From assembly GCA_017395885.1 (NCBI GenBank), contig JAFQNM010000144.1:1-6630 (forward strand): 6,630 nt of DNA. Direction: 5' to 3'. Positions 1 to 4,581 of the stretch are shown here, piece after piece. Within the stretch, counting starts at the first letter, position 1; each line of letters begins with the position of its first letter. The notes under the pieces were generated by a model. That model ran no database searches and was not told the origin of the DNA. It saw only the letters and a program-made list of their open reading frames with translations. This stretch comes from Clostridia bacterium (lineage in GTDB: Bacteria; Bacillota; Clostridia; Oscillospirales; CAG-272). Made by a program: the position numbers and the translations under genes.

Positions 1-2027
1 CCTCTGTTGTCCGGGGCGAGGGCGAAATGGCGGTCATACGTGTTGGCGATAAGACGTTTATGGGGCAGATAGCAGGTGACATTCAGCAAACGGGCAGACA
101 AAGTCCGTTGAAGAGAAGGCTTTCCGAGCTTGCAAGATCGATTGGATTTATGGGCTACGTGGGAGCGTTTATGATAGCCTTTGCATACCTGTTCAATTCG
201 TTTTTTATCGATTCGGGAATGGATATGGCGCTTGTTAAGGAGAGGCTTTGCGATACTCAGCTTGTCATTTCCGAGGTGCTGAGAGCCGTAACGGTGGCAG
301 TTTCAGTAGTTGTTGTGGCTGTGCCTGAGGGTCTGCCGATGATGATAACTGTTGTGCTTTCCTCCAATATGAAAAGAATGATGAAGGGGGGAGTTCTGGT
401 AAGGCGACTCGTGGGGATAGAAACTGCGGGGAATTTAAATATTCTGTTCACGGATAAAACGGGAACTCTGACCACGGGCAAAATGAAGGTGGTAGGAGTT
501 GCGGGAACAGGGTTTTCTGCAGATGCAGAAAATGACCGTAGGATCCCGAATATCAAGCTTATAAAAAGGTGTATAAGCGGAGCTTGTGCAGGCAGAACAA
601 GCTCGACCGAAAAAGCACTTTGTGCTTTTTCAGGTTCGGGAGGCGTTGCGATAAGGCGCCTGCCCTTTGATTCAAAAAACAAATTTTCCGCAGGCATAGG
701 GGCTGACGGGGTGTCGTTTTTTGCGGGAGCGCCGGAGGTGCTGCTGCCGGCCTGCAAGGGTGCATATGCTCCGGACGGAGGTGTGTGCAGTATGGACAGG
801 GAGCTTCTGGGAGAGATAGGCCTTAGGCAGAGTGAATACTCAAGGAGAGCCTGCCGTGTGCTTTGTCTGGCCGTAGGGGACAAAGATTCCTTTGAGAGGG
901 CTCTTTGCGGGCAGCTTTCCGGCCTTACCTTTCTTTCTCTTGTTGCCCTCAGAGACCCTGTGAGGAGGGACGTGCAAAGATCTGTCAGAGATTGTGAGGC
1001 TGCAGGCATACAAGTCGTTATGGTAACGGGAGATAATCCTGATACCGCCTATGCGGTTGCAGCAGAGACCGGTATAGTGAGAGATGGAAAAAGGAGAGTG
1101 CTGAGAGCAGATGAGCTTCATTCCATGAGTGATGAGGATATCCTTTCCGTGCTGCCTGAGGTGGCGGTGGTTTCGAGAGCATTGCCCTCAGATAAGATAC
1201 GCCTGGTCAGAATAGCTGAGGAATCCGGCAGGGTAGTCGGAATGACGGGAGACGGGATAAACGATGCACCTGCCCTCAAGGCGGCGGACGTGGGCTTTGC
1301 AATGGGAAGCGGAACGGATATTGCCAGAGAAGCAGGAGATATCGTTATAACAGACGATTCGTTTCCCTCCATAACAAGAGCTGTGCTTTACGGAAGGACA
1401 ATATTCCATAGCATACGAAAATTCATAGTATTTCAGCTTCTTATGAATCTTTCCGCCATGGGCGTATCGCTTATCGGACCGTTTATAGGGATAGACAGCC
1501 CGGTAACTGTAATACAGATGCTGTGGGTAAACATTATCATGGATACCCTGGGCGGTCTGGCCTTCGCCGGGGAGCCACCCATGAGAAGATATATGCTCAG
1601 AGGGAGCCCGCCGAGAGAAGAGAAGCTTGTTTCGGGAGCTATGCTGCGGCAGATAATGATAACCGGCGGATATACTCTTGCGCTTGGCCTGTTCTTTTTA
1701 AAGAGCACCTGGGTCAAGACTCTTTTCGGAGCTAACGAGCTGTATCATCTGACGGCGTTTTTTGCAATGTTCATTTTCTGCGGTATATTCAATTCCTTCA
1801 ATGCAAGAACAGACTCCGTAAACATTTTTTCTCATATTGCGGGGAATAAGCCCTTTGTTTTTATAATGACGCTGGTGGCTGCAGTGCAGCTTTTGATCAT
1901 CTATTTCGGAGGAGAGGTGTTCCGCTGTACGCCTCTTGCACCGATCCACGTTTTGTACAGCGGCCTCTTTGCGGTAACGGTTATTCCTGCTGATATGATA
2001 AGAAAACTGTTGTTTAAGGCTAAATAA
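1..2027 (+). CDS. Calcium-transporting P-type ATPase (PMCA/SERCA-type), N-terminus cut by window
   Basis: Membrane pump that uses ATP to export a divalent cation, most likely Ca2+, from the cytoplasm. The frame is open from base 3 with no start in view, and the first residues (VVRGEGEM) match the A domain just after the TGES loop, so about 200 N-terminal residues lie outside; the ATG at 27 is internal. Of 674 visible residues: M3 at about 48-68, M4 with PEGLP at 108-112 (cation ligand Glu), phosphorylation motif DKTGT with Asp151, N-domain FDSKNKFS, TGDN at 342-345, and the hinge TGDGINDAP at 415-423. M6 carries WVNIIMD with Asn510 and Asp514, the PMCA-like single-site ligands. M5 lacks the second-site Glu of SERCA, which favours one Ca2+ per cycle (family knowledge). 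The usual KGAPE reads AGAPE (Ala241). The C-terminal M7-M10 helices end in a normal lysine-rich tail (LLFKAK). No following gene is co-oriented before the IS element. Substrate Ca2+ is inferred from motifs; Mn2+ is possible. Confidence 0.93.
   Translation, partial: SVVRGEGEMAVIRVGDKTFMGQIAGDIQQTGRQSPLKRRLSELARSIGFMGYVGAFMIAFAYLFNSFFIDSGMDMALVKERLCDTQLVISEVLRAVTVAVSVVVVAVPEGLPMMITVVLSSNMKRMMKGGVLVRRLVGIETAGNLNILFTDKTGTLTTGKMKVVGVAGTGFSADAENDRRIPNIKLIKRCISGACAGRTSSTEKALCAFSGSGGVAIRRLPFDSKNKFSAGIGADGVSFFAGAPEVLLPACKGAYAPDGGVCSMDRELLGEIGLRQSEYSRRACRVLCLAVGDKDSFERALCGQLSGLTFLSLVALRDPVRRDVQRSVRDCEAAGIQVVMVTGDNPDTAYAVAAETGIVRDGKRRVLRADELHSMSDEDILSVLPEVAVVSRALPSDKIRLVRIAEESGRVVGMTGDGINDAPALKAADVGFAMGSGTDIAREAGDIVITDDSFPSITRAVLYGRTIFHSIRKFIVFQLLMNLSAMGVSLIGPFIGIDSPVTVIQMLWVNIIMDTLGGLAFAGEPPMRRYMLRGSPPREEKLVSGAMLRQIMITGGYTLALGLFFLKSTWVKTLFGANELYHLTAFFAMFIFCGIFNSFNARTDSVNIFSHIAGNKPFVFIMTLVAAVQLLIIYFGGEVFRCTPLAPIHVLYSGLFAVTVIPADMIRKLLFKAK
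609..631. repeat. Intragenic perfect hairpin in the ATPase gene
   Basis: GAAAAAGCAC (609-618), loop TTT, GTGCTTTTTC (622-631): a perfect 10-bp inverted repeat inside the nucleotide-binding-domain coding region. The stem ends in a five-T run, so it resembles a weak intrinsic terminator on either strand. It may be only a coding coincidence (TEKALCAFS). Confidence 0.5.
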
Positions 2028-2034
2028 AAGTAAA

Positions 2035-2058
2035 GGAGACGATTTTTAAATCGTCTCC
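2035..2058. repeat. Hairpin 1 of the post-ATPase cluster
   Basis: GGAGACGATTT (2035-2045) and AAATCGTCTCC (2048-2058) are exact reverse complements, beginning 7 bp after the ATPase stop codon. As RNA the loop would open to about TTTTAA on a 9-bp stem. No U-tract follows, so it is at best a non-canonical terminator or a 3'-end stabilising stem. Confidence 0.7.
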
Positions 2059-2059
2059 T

Positions 2060-2089
2060 CAGCTTGTCGATAAAGTTATCGACAAGCTG
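2060..2089. repeat. Hairpin 2: 14-bp perfect inverted repeat
   Basis: CAGCTTGTCGATAA (2060-2073), spacer AG, TTATCGACAAGCTG (2076-2089). The arms are perfect. A third, imperfect copy follows: CCTCAGCTTGTCGA at 2057-2070 matches CCTCAGGCTGTCGA at 2090-2103 in 12 of 14 positions. The right arm could therefore pair with either neighbour. Possible roles are a mobile-element remnant, a protein-binding palindrome or part of a structured 3' region; nothing decides between them. Confidence 0.7.
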
Positions 2090-2123
2090 CCTCAGGCTGT
2101 CGAGAAGGATGCAGATTTCGTCA

Positions 2124-2165
2124 TTTCAAGTCCGTAGGCGTACAAAGGTACGACAGGACTTGAAA
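2124..2165. repeat. Hairpin 3: two-tier stem
   Basis: Outer arms TTTCAAGTCC (2124-2133) and GGACTTGAAA (2156-2165) are perfect. Inside them CGTAC (2139-2143), loop AAAG, GTACG (2148-2152) form a second perfect stem. The result is a long, internally bulged stem-loop, the kind of nested structure seen in structured RNAs or small repeat elements. No known RNA family is recognised. Confidence 0.6.
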
Positions 2166-2178
2166 GGGCGAAAAGCTT

Positions 2179-2210
2179 GAAATCCCCTGAATATCAGGGG
2201 ATTTCTTTAA
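2179..2210 (+). terminator. Probable intrinsic terminator before the IS
   Basis: GAAATCCCCTGA (2179-2190), loop ATA, TCAGGGGATTTC (2194-2205), followed by TTTAA. The 12-bp stem has a GC-rich core and ends in a short interrupted T-tract (ATTTCTTTAA). It would end plus-strand transcription from the ATPase side. The opposite strand also has A/T flanks, so it may work both ways. Confidence 0.55.
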
Positions 2211-2221
2211 TACAGGGTGAG

Positions 2222-2241
2222 TTATACTATCAAGTGCAACA
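2222..2241 (+). repeat. Left terminal inverted repeat of the IS30 element
   Basis: The inner 10 bases, AAGTGCAACA (2232-2241), exactly match the reverse complement of 3272-3281. The outer 10 bases match only weakly, so the tip may lie anywhere in about 2222-2231. Confidence 0.65.
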
Positions 2242-2259
2242 GGAAGAAAAAAATAGAAG

Positions 2260-2287
2260 TTCATACAAAACCATGGTAGAATAGAAT
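2260..2287 (+). promoter_or_regulatory. Possible transposase promoter
   Basis: TTCATA (2260-2265), 16-bp spacer, TAGAAT (2282-2287), with an overlapping second TAGAAT at 2277-2282. The fit to TTGACA/TATAAT is only moderate. The site lies inside the left end of the IS, 33 bp upstream of the start codon, where a transposase promoter would be expected. Confidence 0.35.
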
Positions 2288-2307
2288 AACCACAAACCAA
2301 ACTACCC

Positions 2308-2314
2308 AAGGAGG
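2308..2314 (+). promoter_or_regulatory. Ribosome binding site of the transposase
   Basis: AAGGAGG, a near-perfect Shine-Dalgarno sequence, lies 6 bases before the ATG at 2321 and fixes that start. Confidence 0.85.
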
Positions 2315-2320
2315 AATTGT

Positions 2321-3283
2321 ATGAACTACCATCATCTTACCATAGAAGAACGCTGTTGTCTACGGGAATATTACAATAAAGGATATAGTTATCGAAAAAT
2401 AGCAGAATTAATAGGTCGGAACGTAAGTACAGTATCAAGAGAAATAATGAGAAACAAAAGCTTTATGAACGCGAAACCGGCATATTATCCGCATACAGCG
2501 CAAAAGAAGTATTTGTTAAGGAGATCCTATTGCCACCGAGGAATGTATCAGGATCCAGCGAAGTTGGAATATATCAAAGAGAAGTTGATAGAAACATGGT
2601 CGCCGGAGCAAATATCAAATACTCCTTGTGAGCTTGAAATGCCGTCGGTAAGAACGATATACCGTTGGATATACGAAAAGTATATAGATGTTAGTTTAAA
2701 GGTGTTGAGAAGGAAAGGAAAAAGCCGAGGAAAGAAGGAAACACGTGGAAAATTCAACTTAGGCAAGAGCATTAGAAAAAGGGAAAAGAGCGTCTACAAG
2801 CGTCAAGAATTCGGTCATTGGGAAGCGGATACAGTGGTATCAGGCAGAGGAAAATCCAAAGCTTGCTTTGCTACTCTTGCTGAGCGTAAAACTCGGTATT
2901 ACATAGCAATCAAAATGCCGAATCGCAATGCTGATACAATGGCGCGCGCCATTGTATCAGCATTGAAGGAGCTGCCGAGTGAGGCAGTTAAAAGTATAAC
3001 CTGCGACAGAGGAGCAGAGTTTGCCCAATGGGCATTCATTGAAGAACAGTTGAATTGTGATGTCTATTTTGCCGATCCGTACTGTGCTTGGCAGAAAGGT
3101 ACAAATGAAAACCTTAACGGGCTTCTAAGAGAATTCTATCCTAAAGGCAGAAACCTTTCCAGGGTTAGTCCTGCTACTTTAAAAAAGAACCTGGCGTTGA
3201 TCAACGCCAGGCCCAAAAAAGTCTTAGGGTTTAAAAAACCTATTGATTTGTTTGTTCTTTCTATCAATATGTGTTGCACTTAG
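2321..3283 (+). CDS. IS30-family transposase (DDE)
   Basis: Catalyses transposition of the surrounding IS element in the cytoplasm. The 320 residues are a normal length for the family. The N-terminal helix-turn-helix (about 6-45, with KIAELIGRNVSTVSREI) binds the terminal repeats. The catalytic core shows Asp170 in HWEADTV, Asp229 in CDRGAEF and Glu263 in GTNENLNG, giving the DD(33)E spacing of IS30. The basic segment KGKSRGKKETRGK at about 130-145 sits between the two domains. The C-terminal NARPKKVLGFKKP is the expected family ending. The frame is uninterrupted. The stop lies in the right inverted repeat, and only 9 bp separate it from the stop of the convergent Cys-rich gene. Two perfect palindromes lie in the coding sequence (2926-2965 and 3190-3211). 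Confidence 0.95.
   Translation: MNYHHLTIEERCCLREYYNKGYSYRKIAELIGRNVSTVSREIMRNKSFMNAKPAYYPHTAQKKYLLRRSYCHRGMYQDPAKLEYIKEKLIETWSPEQISNTPCELEMPSVRTIYRWIYEKYIDVSLKVLRRKGKSRGKKETRGKFNLGKSIRKREKSVYKRQEFGHWEADTVVSGRGKSKACFATLAERKTRYYIAIKMPNRNADTMARAIVSALKELPSEAVKSITCDRGAEFAQWAFIEEQLNCDVYFADPYCAWQKGTNENLNGLLREFYPKGRNLSRVSPATLKKNLALINARPKKVLGFKKPIDLFVLSINMCCT
2926..2965. repeat. 40-bp perfect palindrome inside the transposase gene
   Basis: Each half is 20 bases, centred between 2945 and 2946 on GGCGC|GCGCC; the left half starts CAATGCTGATAC and the right half ends GTATCAGCATTG. All 20 pairs match with no spacer; the next pair (2925/2966) fails. It encodes NADTMARAIVSAL in the catalytic domain between Asp170 and Asp229. 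As mRNA it can form a very stable stem; as DNA it could extrude a cruciform. Function unknown. Confidence 0.9.
3181..3211 (-). terminator. Minus-strand intrinsic terminator within the IS 3' end
   Basis: CCTGGCGTTGA|TCAACGCCAGG (3190-3211) is a perfect 22-bp palindrome. Read on the minus strand it is followed by TTCTTTTTT (complement of 3181-3189), a classic stem plus U-tract. Read on the plus strand, A-runs follow instead, so termination should be one-directional. It lies about 80 bp downstream of the stop of the minus-strand Cys-rich gene and inside the transposase coding region. The loop would have to open from the centre (about GATC). Confidence 0.65.
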
Positions 3284-3291
3284 TTTGACAA
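3272..3291 (-). repeat. Right terminal inverted repeat of the IS30 element
   Basis: TGTTGCACTT (3272-3281) followed by AGTTTGACAA. The transposase stop codon TAG (3281-3283) lies inside this repeat, so the end of the gene and the end of the element share sequence. Confidence 0.65.
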
Positions 3292-3292
3292 T

Positions 3293-4156
3293 TCATCTTC
3301 CGCAGCCACAGCGCGGCTCGTTGTCTCCGTGTGAGCATTGCTTTTGTGATTGGGCGTGAGTCAGACTTCCAATGGTAGGCGGGCAAAATTCGCCAACAGG
3401 GAAGGCCATGGAGCGAAAAAGCTTGCATGGGTCGTTGTCGGTGGCCTCAATACACTCCTTTTCCGGAACGCAGTATTCGGTGGCGCTGATAAGATACTGA
3501 GCGGGGCGCTCAATTCGAACTACCGAGAAAAGGCCGAGAGTGACCACAAGCTTATCTCCCTCGGAGTCGCATACAGAGCCTCCGCTGACTGTGCAGCAAA
3601 CTGCATCGGGAATATCCTCGCAACAGCAGCAGCAACGTACTCTCTGAGGTGCACAGACCACCTGAGATTTCAGAATAACAGGGTCTACCGTTTCAAGAAC
3701 GGCAATGGGAAGGTTGGAGCCCTTCTTGCAGCCGCATCTGTCAGAGGGCGGGCAGAAGCCGGAGCATCCACCTCCTGCCTCGCTCTTGAAAACAGAAACG
3801 TTTCCCTCGCTGCCGAAGAGTATCACCTTTTTCTCAACAACGGCAATACCCTCCACCTCCTGAATGTTGCCGGGAGAAACGCATACCTCAGAAATAATGC
3901 GTATATAGATCTTTATATTCAGCTGATAAAAGCCACGGTTAAAGGGGACCGGATCAATGTCGATATATGACCAAACGATGCGTGCACATTTGGCGCGCAC
4001 AGCACTGCCGCGCTCAACCAGCTCCTGTCCGTATTCCGTCAGAAAAACGCGAACGTCCTCGAAGCAGTCCTTGTCACGGCAGGAGTCAAGGATACGGTAT
4101 GTATCTATGCATACCATTTCTTTTGCGGATGACTGACACTGTCTTATCTCAGACAT
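3293..4156 (-). CDS. Cysteine-rich conserved hypothetical protein
   Basis: 287 residues and no name I can assign. It resembles uncharacterised proteins I recall from gut Clostridia (from memory, unverified). 26 cysteines (about 9%) are visible, including a run of five at 175-179, CGC near 135, paired cysteines soon after the run, and a CGCGR C-terminus. The N-terminal part (CIDTYRILDSCRDKDCFEDVR) runs into a beta-rich stretch rich in Val/Ile, and the C-terminal half has LFSVVRIERPAQYLISATEY. There is no signal peptide or membrane segment. Metal binding or disulfide cross-linking, as in coat-like proteins, is possible but inferred. The start is supported by AAGGAAG 7 bases upstream, and it has its own promoter after the protease gene. 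The stop TGA lies 1-2 bp outside the IS30 end, so the last residues may have been altered by the insertion. Confidence 0.8.
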   Translation of the reverse strand: MSEIRQCQSSAKEMVCIDTYRILDSCRDKDCFEDVRVFLTEYGQELVERGSAVRAKCARIVWSYIDIDPVPFNRGFYQLNIKIYIRIISEVCVSPGNIQEVEGIAVVEKKVILFGSEGNVSVFKSEAGGGCSGFCPPSDRCGCKKGSNLPIAVLETVDPVILKSQVVCAPQRVRCCCCCEDIPDAVCCTVSGGSVCDSEGDKLVVTLGLFSVVRIERPAQYLISATEYCVPEKECIEATDNDPCKLFRSMAFPVGEFCPPTIGSLTHAQSQKQCSHGDNEPRCGCGR

Positions 4157-4163
4157 ATAATAA

Positions 4164-4170
4164 CTTCCTT
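4164..4170 (-). promoter_or_regulatory. Ribosome binding site of the Cys-rich gene
   Basis: Minus-strand AAGGAAG lies 7 bases before the ATG whose complement is at 4154-4156. It supports that start. Confidence 0.75.
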
Positions 4171-4182
4171 TCTTTGCATATT

Positions 4183-4216
4183 GCGCCTATAGCGGCGCGG
4201 GACGGCAAGGGCCGTC
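4183..4216 (-). promoter_or_regulatory. Two tandem hairpins in the 5' leader of the Cys-rich gene
   Basis: GACGGC-AAGG-GCCGTC (4201-4216) and GCGCC-TATAGC-GGCGC (4183-4198) are perfect stems of 6 and 5 bp. From the promoter position the transcript should begin near 4219, so the first stem would sit almost at the RNA 5' end. No U-tract follows either stem, so termination is unlikely. mRNA stabilisation or leader control fits better (inference). Confidence 0.5.
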
Positions 4217-4225
4217 TTCATTTAC

Positions 4226-4254
4226 ATAGTATGCAGAGAATAGAAGATTGACAA
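4226..4254 (-). promoter_or_regulatory. Sigma-A-like promoter for the Cys-rich gene
   Basis: On the minus strand: -35 TTGTCA (complement of 4249-4254, 5 of 6 consensus), a 17-bp spacer, and -10 TACTAT (complement of 4226-4231, 4 of 6). The -35 begins immediately after the stop codon of the Prp-like gene. The extended string CATACTAT also resembles sporulation sigma-E/K -10 boxes, but no matching -35 is evident. Confidence 0.6.
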
Positions 4255-4581
4255 TCATAAGTCCGCATATATATAATCGGGAAAGCTTTCTGCCAGAAGG
4301 GAAAATCCTGCGAGAATAGCCGTCACAGCCTCCGTAACAGCAGACTCATCGGCACAGTCGCTCAGCTCATACGTCAGGGTAACGGAGCCGCTTTCCATAT
4401 CTGAACGGTAGTTTTCAATATCTCCGCTGCAGTATTTCTTCTCCAGATAAGCTGCGAGAGTGTAGCAAAGTGCTGAAACGGCAGAGCAGAGGATATCTCT
4501 GCCGGCTGAGGCATACTCGGTGTGACCGCGGCAGCTGAAAATAAAGGTCTCACGGTATTTCTCAAAGCAGATCTCAGTCAT
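4255..4581 (-). CDS. Prp-type cysteine protease (DUF464/YsxB family), phage-linked
   Basis: 108 residues, normal for the Prp family, small cysteine proteases that in Firmicutes trim the N-terminus of ribosomal protein L27 and, in Staphylococcus aureus phage 80alpha, cleave capsid and scaffold proteins. The catalytic pair is visible: His20 in RGHTEYASAGRDI and Cys32 in LCSAVSAL. The 12-residue spacing equals that of S. aureus Prp (His22/Cys34). The chosen start (complement of 4579-4581) overlaps the portal stop by 8 nt (ATGACTGA), implying translational coupling, since only a weak GAAAG precedes it. A longer frame up to 4620 would add 13 residues that only shadow the portal end and do not fit the family N-terminus. 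It lies beside a portal gene rather than between L21 and L27 genes, so a prohead maturation protease is the likely role. Confidence 0.8.
   Translation of the reverse strand: MTEICFEKYRETFIFSCRGHTEYASAGRDILCSAVSALCYTLAAYLEKKYCSGDIENYRSDMESGSVTLTYELSDCADESAVTEAVTAILAGFSLLAESFPDYIYADL

Larger units (their letters stand above)
2222..3291 (+). mobile_element. IS30-family insertion sequence, apparently complete (about 1.07 kb)
   Basis: A single IS30-type transposase gene is bounded by inverted repeats: AAGTGCAACA at 2232-2241 and its exact reverse complement TGTTGCACTT at 3272-3281. Extending outward to 20 bp gives 14 of 20 matches (2222-2241 against 3272-3291), so the exact tips are uncertain by a few bases. 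The element is visibly more A+T-rich than the genes on either side. The transposase frame is intact and has a strong ribosome binding site, so the IS could be active. No clear target duplication is seen; family members usually make only 2-3 bp. Confidence 0.82.

Noticed and set aside
257..1009. 250-codon open frame on the minus strand, antisense to the ATPase
   Set aside because: It lies wholly across a motif-rich P-type ATPase frame; its product is low-complexity Ser/Pro/Thr-rich with no recognisable domain, as expected of an antisense shadow.
2121..2309. 62-codon minus-strand frame across the hairpin cluster and IS left end
   Set aside because: It crosses the IS boundary and the structured region, with no ribosome binding site or recognisable motif.
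2219..3294. Target-site duplication flanking the IS
   Set aside because: The tips cannot be fixed because the outer repeats match poorly, and a 2-3 bp duplication cannot be distinguished from chance here.
3621..3635. GCAGCA-type short repeat as a microsatellite or CRISPR-like repeat
   Set aside because: It simply encodes the five consecutive cysteines of the minus-strand gene; there is no spacer-repeat pattern anywhere in the window.
3350..3970. 206-codon plus-strand frame opposite the Cys-rich gene
   Set aside because: The minus-strand gene has a promoter, ribosome binding site and family-like sequence; the plus frame has none of these.
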